From contig JAVMKO010000003.1 in NCBI GenBank assembly GCA_032164245.1, forward strand, positions 5,342,651 through 5,406,650: a stretch of DNA of 64,000 bases. The letters run 5' to 3'. The position numbers were made by a program, and so were the translations under genes. The stretch is from Sternotherus odoratus. Lineage: Eukaryota > Chordata > Testudines > Kinosternidae. Under the pieces are notes generated by a model that saw only the letters and a program-made list of their open reading frames with translations, was not told the DNA's origin and did no database searches. Shown here one piece after another: positions 12,606-24,800 of the stretch; within the stretch, counting starts at the first letter, position 1, and every line of letters begins with the position of its first letter.

Positions 12606-12782
12606 CTAGAATTTCTGAAGGAATTTGAGAACCAGGTCCCGCAGCTTGACCCGCAGCGTTTCGTCATTGTCGCAGATGATGTGTGTTGAATCCTCTTCTA
12701 TCTGAATGAGGGTTTCTGCCTCTTGCAAGAGCACAATGTGTCCCTTTGCTGTGTCCTCTACCTTCACATCACTGAAGCCATG
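12606..12782 (-). CDS. INTS9: INTS9 last coding exon (residues about 601-658 and stop)
   Basis: The exon has 177 nt including the TAG stop at 12606-12608: 58 codons from [10 protein letters not shown] to LVLKFLQKF. The acceptor is ATCTGCAG. This is the C-terminal domain known to bind INTS11. The diagnostic stretches [19 protein letters not shown] and [18 protein letters not shown] are complete. Differences from human are conservative (for example I to V after FSD, R to K before LRDL). The protein ends exactly as in human, with no extension. Confidence 0.96.
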   Translation of the reverse strand, partial: HGFSDVKVEDTAKGHIVLLQEAETLIQIEEDSTHIICDNDETLRVKLRDLVLKFLQKF

Positions 12783-12843
12783 CTGCAGATGGGGATTGGG
12801 GAGAAAGAGCAGTCACATTTAGAATGCAGTCGCAGTGAAATAT

Positions 12844-12877
<34 letters not shown>

Positions 12878-15800
12878 CTGGTGCGGAGGGGAGGTTAAGG
12901 GCCATAAAAGACACAGCTTTGCACTCAAATTCCAGAACACCAAGAAGATGTGGGATTGAAAGCTACTGTAAGTAGCAAACTGCTTTGTAAGCATTAGTTA
13001 TAAGCCTACTGAAATTCCCCTGATAAACACTGAGGCTGTGTCTACACCGTGCACCTTACAATGGCACAGCTCTGCCACCTCCTGCCGACAAAATAAAACC
13101 ACCGCCAAGAAGCTGTAGCTTTGTCGGCGGGAGAGACAAAGCACTGTCCACGTCGGCGCTTTTTGTCAGCAAGACTTTTGTCAGTCAGGGAGGTTTTTTT
13201 CACACCCCTGACTGACCACAGTTTTACCGATGGAAGTGCAGTGTAGACATAAGTTAAGTATTATGCCCATTCTATAGATGGGGAAACTGTGGTACAGGGA
13301 GGTTAAAGTCAAAATGGGCAGAAATGGCAACTCATTTTGGGTGCCCAACTTTAGACAGATGAGAATTGATCTTCAGCGGTGCGGCGGACATGTTGCTTCC
13401 TTGACTTTCAATGCAATTGTGGGAGTTCCGCACCTCCAGCAGAGGGAAGGGAGGGAATCCACCACCCTAGGTATTGCAAGACATCCTCCAAAAACAGAGG
13501 CACCCAAAGCTAATCGGCCCTTTTGAAACTTTTGGCTGAAGCAATTTTCTTAGGATCACACACCAGGTCAGCAGCAGGTTTAAGAATAGAACTCTGATTT
13601 CCAGTCCTCTGTTGTAACCCCTAGACATTGCTCCCGTCCCTACCAGTACAGCTCTGCTCTGTTCTCACCATAACCAACCTCTCCCCTCCTCCACCAGCTA
13701 AACACCCGGCTCTTTCAGGAGTAGATCCCTAGAGGACATGAAGTGCTCCAGCAATGCAGTAACTTTAATTACACCTTAGTTCATTTGATAGGTTTCTTTT
13801 CCCTTCCACACCTCAGAAACCAGCAGATGGTATATAACACGCATTGCAATGGAGAAACAGAGAGGAAGGAAGGTTAATTTACCGTGAGACTTCCTGCATT
13901 ATTTCAGGCTGTGGGTTTAAAAAGCAGTGTTAGCGGGGAATCCTTCCGGAGCTATGTGACACGACCCTGAACTCCCCTGGCTAGACACCCTTACTGAGGT
14001 GTCTGGAGCACAAAGCCAGAGTTCAGAAAAGTTTTAAATTTTGGTGGGGGGAGGGGGAGGGCGCAAAGGTATTTGTACAGTGAGAGAAGAGCAAAACGAG
14101 ATCCGACAGAGTCCCCCCGCCATGAGAGAGCAGGTGGCTCCTCACAGTGGCATCCTGTAGCAATTTGTCCAATATAGTTTTAAAATGACGGATGAAATGG
14201 GGCTTCCCTCACTTTCCTTGGGAAGATATGTCATAGACAGGAGAGCCCCCACCCCACGTGCAGAGTATCTGTTATCTCTTCACTTCGCTCTGTTCAGTCC
14301 CTGGACCACTGTAGAGAATCCCCGTTCCTGCTCTACACTGGCTTTCTGGGCTCTGGGAAAGTCCACTTGACCCTCCCATGCTACAGGAAACGTGTTCTTA
14401 CCTTCTCCAGTGTCTGTACAAACTGGTGCATGGGAATGGAGCCACTCAGCAATGGTTTTAAAGGTTTGCATTCCGGCGCGTCGTCACTCACCCGCTTTCT
14501 CTTCTTGCTGGCTGGGGGTTGGGGGGGTTTTGGAAGGGGCTAGAGGCAAGAATGCACAGGGACAGACCCGCATTAGTATCCTTGGGCGTACGCACGTAAG
14601 AGGCAGTGGGGAGTGGCAGAATATTTTACCCTCACGGCTGAGAGGAGATGTTACAGCTCTGAAGGGAAGACAAGGAAACGGACCCTGGATCCACCGCCCA
14701 CCATCACCGGCAGGCCAGGATCTTCAAAAGCAATTAGCAATTTTGGGTGCCCCCCTCTAAAGGAGCCTCATGGGCAGAACATGCTGAGCACCTGCTCTTG
14801 CAGATTCAGGCCTCGAGGTTTATAGCCCGATTCTTGGCTTAGCACCTATAACATTCTCGTTTGGACAAGACAAAACAGGGCTTTCCCCACCCAGAGGAGC
14901 TTAGAAGACACACACACAAGGCAGGCTGCCCTGGCAAATCCCCAGGGAGGAACTAGCTGTTGGGGGTTGTGTGTGTTAGTGTGTAACTCGCTGCTCACTG
15001 GCATCACCGAAGCCAACCTACAGGGAGGGATCTTGCATAGGCAAGGCCCTGGAAAATCGTTCTCTGGAGCAGACCGAACGTTTTGCTGCGTCATGCCGGG
15101 AAGCTTCCGGAAGGGAGCAGAGCAGCCCAAATACCACAGCCCCTTTACCAGGAACGGAGGGGAAGCAGGGTAGCCCCTGAGCTGCCAATCTTTTCTCAGG
15201 CTGGGAGGGGGGGAGAAGAGCAGGAGCAGCTCAGGAGGGTAGCAGAGGTCCCCTGCCAAGAGCTAGGGCCTGGCTTTCATGGAGTTAGACATTGCCGCCC
15301 TCTACCAAGCAGTGCGGCGGTAGCTGCAGAACTGCTACGCCGGAAGCCCGAATGGGGAAGGATGCAGCTGACCCCTGGAGAACCTCAGTTCACAGTCGAA
15401 CCCAGGGACCTCAAACTGGAATCACCAGGAGGGCCGTATGAGGACTAGTACATTGGCCCGAGGGCCGCATCACTGACACCCAACCCAAATGCCCCGGCCC
15501 CTCTCCCCATTCCACCCCTTCCATGAGATCCCACCCCTTCCCTGCCTCTTCCCACCCTCTCCCTGCTCCCATTCCAACCCCTTCCCCAAATCCCTACCCC
15601 TGCCCCTCCTCCTCACCTGAACACGCGGCTCCCTACTCCCCCCCCCCCTCCCGGCGGTGCGCTGGAGGAAGTGGGAGCGGGGGGAGGGGAGGTTGGCAGC
15701 TGCAGGAAATAACTCCGGGAGGTGGGGGACACGGGGAACTTGGTGCCCCGTAGAAAATAACCCCGCAGGCCGCATGCGGCCCACGCATTTGAGACTCCTG

Positions 15801-18800
15801 GTCTAAGCCCAGCGCTGTGGTGCATGACCTGTCCCTAGGAGAACAGAGCATTTCATTCGCTTAGGGGACGGGGGTTCTACTCCATGACCGCCCACTGTGA
15901 AAGACTGAAGCATGCTGATCCCAGTACTTGTACTAGGGACACACACCAATGTGATTTGTGGCCTTTCCTTATGAATAATCCCTCTCCTCCTCTGATCTCA
16001 GCTAGGCGCACGGCCAATGACAGAAGCACAGAGGTTTATAAGCAGCCCACTTTCCGTTCCACGTCTTTTTCATCCAGGAGTCCAGCCTCGCTCATGCGCA
16101 CGAGGAGAGCGCGTCTGACCGCATCTCCTGCGGTGTGGGCATAGGTGCGAGGTGAAGGGGCTGCCACATGGGAAGAGCTGGGACCCAGATGCCAGGGCTG
16201 GCCTGGGTTTGGAGAGTTTCCGCCGATCCCCATCATACCCTACCTGAAGCACATGCTTGTTGTCTTTAGTATGCAGCACAGCAGAAACAGTTGCTAAGGA
16301 AATGCCAGGTTTAATCTCCAAGGGCACCAGGGAATCCGCAAGCTGAAGCAAACAAAGGATTTTGTTTAGCAAGTGATAATCTCAAAATTCTCACCAAGCC
16401 AGCTGCGATTTAAATTGGCAGCCTGATGTTTTTAGCACGAACTAATGAACTGTAAACACAGACCAGGGTGCAGTGACAGAGTACTGCTCCTACCCGGCAT
16501 CCCCCCTTCCTGTCTCTCTCCCCTTCTGCGTCTCAGTGCTACTGACTTTTGTATCGCTCTCAGAAGTGGGTTTGTGGTATCCAGGGGCAACTTTTATGAA
16601 ATGGACAGTTAAAGAGACACCTAATTTTAAAAAGCCTTAGCTAGCTAGCTAATAACACCTTAGATTATTAGCAGTCGAAGGCTAATTTTTGAATGTTCAT
16701 GCTGTTTATTTACATCTTGGACACCAAGAAAAAAATCAAAATCAGTTTCCCATTCTGGATTGCAGATCATGGAGGGGAAGCTGAATTTGTTTGGGACCAG
16801 CTTGTTAAGTGCATGTAAGTGCTTCTGTTGCTTTTTGTTTTCACTCAACATCTAGATTTGGGTTTGGATTTAAGTCAGCAGCAACCCTTTGAAATACACT
16901 TTGTGTTCGGAGGGAGGATGTGGCAGGAAATGCTCCATGGTCAGCATTGTGGGTGCACACGTTTGCAGAAAGTGGGCAACTAGGAAGTGACATGAGGAGC
17001 AAATTTCAGTCACCCACTCTAGCCTGCCTCTGGCCCCTCTCTTTAGTCACAGACTGTTAAACTTTCTCATTCCTGGTAAATATCAGTTTTTAAATACGAT
17101 CAACATGTCTCTTGCCCCAGGTGCAATTTTAGAAAGTACCAACATATCAAAAGTCATATCAAATGTACTGTCACTGTATAAAGAGATGTCCCCATGCCAG
17201 CTAATACCCCACCCCGCCCCACCCATCTCGGCAGGGAATGTCTGAGCAAACGGACAGGCCTCGCCAGGCAGACTCAGGACTTGCCAGACCAAGGCAGCTG
17301 GAGAAATCAATTCCTGAGTTGGGGGATTGGCCAGCAGCCTCTAAACACAGAAATCCAGGACCCATGAGCACAGACATCTCGACTGTCACATGCTGGTGAG
17401 CTGGGCAGAGAAAAAGAGGCACACCGGACGGACCCAAGCCATGAACGCATTTAGAGGTCAGAACTAAACACCTTGACCTGCACCAGCGAACTGGAAGCCA
17501 ATGCCATCCTTGGAGCCAGATGTTGTGGGCTCCCTGCCAGAAACAGCACTAAGTGAACGAGTATTTATAGGCTGCATCCGCTGACTTTTCCACTTGGTTT
17601 TCAAGGGTAGCCCCAAGAGAGGGCCCTGCACTTATCCAGTGTGGAGGTACCAAAGGCACGGATGGATGCCACGTATCTGATGGAGAAGGCTGCAAACTCC
17701 TAGTCAGCCCAGGATGGCTAGTAGTGTTCTCAGGATTCACAAGCTGTTGGGACTCCAGATGCTGAAGAGAGGTAGCAAAAGATGAGCCCAGCTGTTTGTT
17801 GGAAGGGGCAGGGATCTACTTCACTATTTCCCCGTAGTGGTAATCCCCATATCCCACGCAATATCACCTCAGCCTCCTGTGGACAGAACCGCTCCACTAG
17901 ATTTCTCTTATCTGAGCCCAGTCCTCTGCTCAGCACCCACGACTGCGGCCAGATCTTGAGAAGGACTTAGCATCTAGGGTGCCGCACTCCCTTGAAACTC
18001 CAGCCTCTCATTTCCGTGCCTAACTGGGAACTCTTTAGAAAGTCGGCCCTCTATAGCCAAGCATCTCCGGTACACTGATAGCAAGGGAACACAAGCGGTC
18101 TTGCTGCTGCCACATGCATGAAAACAGGAGGAGGATCTCCAAGCATTTCACAGAGATGGGGATTAGTCCCATTCCAGGCCCAGAGGGGTTCAGTGCCTTG
18201 CTAGAGATCACGCAGCAAGTCCATGGCAGAGTTTGGACTAAGAGCAGAGGACTACAGTAGACTTTCGATTATCCAGGATGATAGGGGAAAAAATAAATTC
18301 TGGTTAATAAAATCCCAGATAATCACCATCCACAGGAAATATGGGGAGGGGGGTTGGTTCACCAGCCACCCTGCGCCGGGGGGAGGGGGTGTTGGTTCAC
18401 TGGCTGCCCTGAGCCCTGGTGGGTTTTTTTTTGTGTGCTTGGGGCGGCAACAAAGCCAGAGCCGACCTTGCAAGTTGTGCATATTTTTTTTCTCATCCTG
18501 GTTAATCCACATCCTGGATAATCAAGAGTCTACTGTATCTTAAACCACAGTGCAAGGGGGTGGGTACGATATACTTTGCTGTGGAAGGAATTGCTGCAAG
18601 GATGTCATGTGATTGCAAGTGGTAGAGGCCGTGATCCATAAATTTTGAACAGAAGCGAAGCGCAGCGTTTCCAGAAGCACTCAGCATTGGCCTGACCTCA
18701 CTACCTGTGAAGCAACGGGAGTTTTACCACTGGCTTCAGTGGAAGCATTTTGGCCAACGTTGAACATTTCCAAAAGTCTTACCCAGTGTCACTGTTAAGC

Positions 18801-21800
18801 TGTGGCCCATCCTATGAGGACGTTTGAAAACCCAGGCTTAAAAAGGGATGGATCGATGTTTTCCACTGGAAAATAATAGACCCTCATATAGGTCTCAGCA
18901 GCAGAATGTCAAAGAAAAGCAGGATGTTGGCACTCACAGCTTCAGATTTAGCCTTAGGGCTGAAAATAGCAACGCTTGCAGCGGCGTAACATTCACTTTG
19001 ATGGGATCGAAGGCACTTTCTCTCCCTGCCCCTTTGCACTGTGGAATCAATGCAGAACTGGCTCTAACAAAGAACACAATGAAAAGAGACAACTATTGTA
19101 AAGGAAGAGATCCGTAAATCAAAGGAGCTGCCTTGTATGAGAGTTATAAGAGTGCCTCTTCTGTTACTGAAGCACTCTGCTATTCCCCTCTACCGAGTAT
19201 TAACCACCTGGACAGTAAATCACAACACTTGAGCCTTTAACAGTCAACAACGCTCTGCAACATGCATTCACTTTTCCTTTCTCTACGATACTGCCTCATC
19301 TTCCATTGATCGAGAGTTGGCGGATTCTTGGTATGGAAGCTCAGTGATCCAAACAGAAAGTTATGAAGTCACATCCAGCGATGCAACAAGAAGGAAAGTT
19401 CTGCCTCTCAGTCACTACTTCAACCCTAACACCATGGGCTAGCATTGTGGAAGCCATAGAAAAACAAACCCAAAAACCGAGCACTAACATTACCCTGATC
19501 AGCCCCTTACACACAATAACACTACCCAAGTGCTTATCAACATTAAAACATGGGTGGTGTTCCGATTTTCTTCCAGGTTCATACTGCCGGAGGCCTGGGA
19601 AGAATCAATACTAGCATAGCGCTGGGGATTAGTGCCATCAACCTTTAGATGGGGAGGTGACAGGTTTGTGTGTGGCTTGCTGCAGTTTTTAGCTGCTTTA
19701 GTTTTACACTCTTTACTTTTGTGTTTTGGTCTATTTCTGTTTTAATTTTTACCAAAAAGAATCAACCCATAAGAGAGTGAAATTGCCAGTGTCATGCCAG
19801 AGTGCAGCCCGCGAACTCTGGGCATTGCAGAGAGATTTGGTTTTGGAAGGGTCACTCCTGTGATTTTTACACAGGGAGGGCAGTGTAAGTTCTTGTAGCC
19901 TAAGGAACTTCTTAGCAAACTGCTGCCGAATCTCTCGCTGGGGATTCTGTTTTCCACAACTGCACAGGATCTGCCATACCAGACATTGCTGATGGCCAAA
20001 CTCCAGTTGTTGGCATGGAAGATAAAGGTACACACAGGCTTAGGGTCAAATCCCAAATCTTTACCTAGTCCTTTCTCCCGTAAAACGGTCATTGACTTCA
20101 GTTCAGGCCACACACTCACTACCTTCAGTTCACAGGCAGAATCCCACTGAATGCAACAAGGGGCTCCTCAACCACGGAGGATAAAATGAGCTTTTTGAAG
20201 TAAATCATTAGGCTAGTTACTGGCCCAAATCATTTCCACTTCCCCAGCCACCCATCAAGTGCCAGAACTGTAGCTCCTGAGTTCAGATAAGCACAAGGCC
20301 AAGCTACTCCCCGTGCTAGTCCGTGCATAAGATATGCTTCACTCAGCATTTTAACCTAGAAGTTGCATCCATATAAAGAAAGCGAGGAATACTTGTAGCA
20401 CCTTAGAGACTAACTAATTTATTTCAGCATAAGCTTTCGATGCTGAAATAAACTAGTTAGTCTCTAAGGTGCTACAAGTATTCCTAATTTTTACGGATAC
20501 AGACTAACACGGCTGCTATTCTTGAACCCATCCATATAAAGTTAGCATCCTCCCTAATGGGTTATGCCTCCATTTATAGGCAACATTGCTTCTGTGGATA
20601 GTGAAGGTTTATTTAGGTCTGACGGAAGCCTGCTGCGATTTAATAGTTTTACAGCCCAGCATAGTCACATGTGTAAGACACCACAGATTAACTTTGGTCT
20701 TCCCCACAAACATGATTAAAGTCACCCCAAAGCTGGAAGAAACTGGTTCGGACGAGCAGAAAACCTGGACTGCCTGGGGAGGAGAGTTAACAGAAATGAA
20801 AGATGAATGCATATGTATAGAAAGAGAGAACAAAAAGTTATCAGCTGGAGCTTGTCCAGTGAGAGCATCCTACGGTGCTTCCCACTTGTGAGAAACTGAT
20901 CAGCACTTGCTGATGTTTTCTCTCAATGAAAAGATTTGTATGGGCTTGTCTACGTTACCTGCTGGATCAACAGACAGTGATTGAGCCAGCGAGGGTGGAT
21001 TTATTATGTCTAGTCTAAACGTGATAAATCGACCGCCGAGCACTCTCCCGTCGACTCGGGTACTCCACCGGAGCGAGAGGCGCAGTCGGGGTCTATGGGG
21101 AAGCATCAGCAGTCGACTCACCGCAGTGAAGACACCGTGGTGATAGATGTAAGTACGATGACTTCAGTTACACTATTCACGTAGCTGAATTTGCATAACT
21201 TAGATCAATCCTCCCCCTCCCCCCCCAGGTTAGACCAGACCTTAGATCGGGGTGGACAAACTTTTTGGCCTGAGGGGCACGTCAGGGTTGCAAAACTGTA
21301 TGGAGGGCCGGGTAGGGAAGGCTGTGCCTCCCCAACCAGACTGGCCCCGCCCGCTATCTGACCCCCACCCACTTCCCACCCCCTGACTGCCCCCCTCAGA
21401 ATCCCCGACCCATCCAACCCCCCCCCCGCTCCTTGTTCCCCGACCAACCCCTCCAGAGACCCCCCCGACCCTAACCATCACCTCAGATTCTACCCCCTAT
21501 CTACCCCCCCTGTTCCTTGTCTCCTGACCACTCCATCCTGAGATCCCCTAACCTTAACTGCTCCCCCCAGGGCCACCCCCCCTACCCAATCACCCTGCTC
21601 CCTGTCCCCTGAGTGCCCTGACCTCTATCCACCCCTCCATCCCCTGACAGACCCCTGGGACTCCCACTCCCCATCCAACCCCCACTGCTGTCTGCTCCTT
21701 ATCCAACCTCCTGGACCCGGCTCTGGCCCCCTTACCGTGCTGCTTAGAGAAGCAGCCTGGACAGAATTAGACACGCTGCCAGGGTGGAGGCGGGGGAGGG

Positions 21801-24800
21801 GCCGAGGTGGAGCCACCCAGACCAAGGGACACTTAAGAGCAAATGGGTCCAGTGTGGTGGGACCGCACAGCAGCCTGGTGAGTGAGGAAGGGGGGTGTTC
21901 ATCTCGGACTAGGGCACTGCTAGAGGGCCCAAAGCAAGGTCAGGGCCCCATTGTGCCAGGAGGTAGCACTGGCCCTTACCCCAATGAGCTTTACAATAGA
22001 AGATATTAAAAACAAAACAGCCCTCATTCAATTAGACAGCCTGCTGCTGAAGTCATGTGATAGGCACCGTTGTTCAAATGGTAATTAAACTGGAGTCACA
22101 CTGTTTGCTCAGAGGCTACTGTTCAAATTTATCTGTTTGCTCCAGAAGATGTTTTCCGTTCCCCCCCCCCCACTCCCCCATTCTCCTGCAAACAGACAAT
22201 GCCTAACCAATTTCCAGTAAACTGCCTTTTTAAAGTCACATGCAGATGCTTAAAGGAACAGATTAATTAAACAAAGTGAAAATGCTTCCATAATACTCAG
22301 GAGAGCCAGCCCTCGCCTTGTGCCACTGGAGAGTTAAAACCTCATTGAATAAAGGCCATACATACTAAGTGTGAATCTCATTAACATCTAAAAGTCTTCC
22401 TGGGTCAGATTTTCCTCTCTGTTCAACTGATCTCAATGCATAGTAACTCCACTGACTGCCTGGATTCACACCTGTGTACGAGACCAGAATCTGACCCTAG
22501 AAAGGTTCACTAAGATTGTTTTGAGTGGGGATGTGGAGGAAAGCGATATGAACAGAAAACCTCCTTTCATCACCCACGTCACTAAAGCCAGATCTGTTCC
22601 TACTGGGACCATAATGGGTCTTTTTTACTTTTAACAAGAGAGTTAAGGAATCAGGAGACAAATTTGGACACACCTCTTTGTACAGTTTGAAAGTCTATGG
22701 AAGTCTATGTACCACAGAGAAAGGGAAAAGGCTGGCAGACATTTACACACTGGTGTTTACCGGGACTGGTTTTAGTGTTTGTCTTTGGTTTAAGTTGTGT
22801 TTCAAAAGATAACAGGCCAGGTTCACAATATTGATGCAGGGAGCTGTCAAATACCCTTCCTGTGGCAGTCCAAAACACGGCGTGGAGGTATTCATCACAA
22901 GACAAGCAGGTGATGCTGCCACTTACACTGTCGGCTTGAGATTTTCCACTCCACAGGGACCACTGTTGGACTGATTTTGGCCCCGTATGGCCTTCCCTGC
23001 AGATGGGGATGTTGCAGGTACCTTCTGACCCTGAAATCTTCCACATGGGAAGCCGGCATAAACTCTGGCTGAAATAGATAATTCATCTGTGCAAGGGGAA
23101 AACCTTTCCAAACCAACTCACTAATGACTCCTCTGCACAACAAAGGAGCAATGCAGTGGTCTTTTCTCCAGGATCATAACGGCAAGGGGCTATGACAACA
23201 CCTGAAAGACGGAGTGGGGGCAATTCTGTGGGTTGTTAAGTGAAGCGGGGGGAGGAATGGGGTGAAACTAATACATGCCATAGCAGGCAATTCCCTGTCC
23301 TCCCAGGTCTTTGAAGACTATGGTGATCCTTGAAGATCTGTTGTACTAGAGGAATAGCGGATAATACAGAGAAGGCGAGATTACACACCTAGAGATGTCA
23401 GGGTTTGCCCAGCCTGACTGAGTTGTTGTTAGCGCCAACGGGCATCCATCCTTATGGGGAGACTCAACGGTTAAAGACTGAATGGACCAGGAAGAGAGAA
23501 TTCCATGTGGCTGGGCTGGGTCCTCTTGGAGGCATGTTGACAGTGCAGGGGGAGAAAGTTAACCCCTTCAGCAGATGCATTTGTTGTGTGGGTGGCCAGA
23601 GCATTCAGGCTTTTCCATTGCCAATTCAGCACCTTTCACCAGCATTTTGTTCATTTAGAGCAGGGGTGGGCCAACTTATTGGCCCGATGGCCATATCGAG
23701 GTTGCAAATGTTATGGAGGGCTGGGTAGGGTAGGGTAGGGAAGCCTGGCCCTGCCCCCTGTCTGACCCCCTTCCACTTCCCTCAGAACCCTCAACCCATC
23801 CAAACTCTCCTGCTCCTTGTGCCCTGACTGCCTCCTCTGGGACCCCCCCCCCTCCTAACAACCCCCAGGGACCCCACACCCTATATAAGCTGCCCTGCTC
23901 CCTAACCCATGACTGCCCCCTCCTGACACCTCCCCACCCTAACTGCTCCCCAGGACCCCACCCAACTCCCCCGCTCCCTGACTGCCCCAGCCCCTATTGA
24001 CCCCCCCCCCCCGACAGATCACCAGGACTCCCTGCCCCTTATCCAAGACCCTGGCCTAGCCCAGCCCTGACCCCTTACCACACCACTCAGGCCCGCTGGA
24101 GTGAGACATGTGGCCTGGCAGGAGCTTGCAGCCCTGCCCCCTTACCAAGCTGCTCAGAGTGGCAGGAGCTCAGGCCCCGCAGGAGCCAGCCACGCGCTGC
24201 AGCCCTGCCCAGGAGCAGTGGGCCAGAGCACTGGCGGCGCAGCGCACTGAGGCTGTGGGTTAGGGGGCACAGTGGGGGAGGGGCCGGAGAGTCTCCCGGG
24301 CTGGGCAGGATGGGCCCGCGGACCATAGTTCGCCCACCCCCGATTTAGAGAATGAACAAAATTGTTTCTACGATATTTTCTCTCAACATTTCTGTTCTGA
24401 TATTTTCTCTCAATAGGCAGCCCTTTATTAGTAGGGTTTTCTATGGAGTTCACCACTGTGGTATCCAAGGATGTGATTTTATACTAATATAGTTAAATCT
24501 CTCTCTCATCCCCCCCTCCCTCCTTCCCTCCTGTGGACATAGCTATACCAGTGAAAGCACTTTTACAGTGGTACCACTGCACCCATGCTAGGAGTTGTAC
24601 CTCAAACTGTACTAGTTTCTAAACAGATACAGTTAAAGCATAGAAAGCCCCAAGCTGTGGCAGAGGCAGGTACAGACGTCAGCTCTCCCAACTCCCACCT
24701 AGCACCTTAGCCCATAGGCTATCCTTCCTCTGGAGACTGAAGCCCTCTCTCCACTGGTTAATGGTCAACAGAGCAAGTTTCCTCACATTCCACCCTTTGC

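Larger units (their letters stand above)
12783..14401 (-). other. INTS9: INTS9 last intron
   Basis: 1619 bp, with GTAAGA and ATCTGCAG borders. It holds a (TG)n/(GC)n tract, a gtctacac-type MITE and a split MIR relic. Confidence 0.9.
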
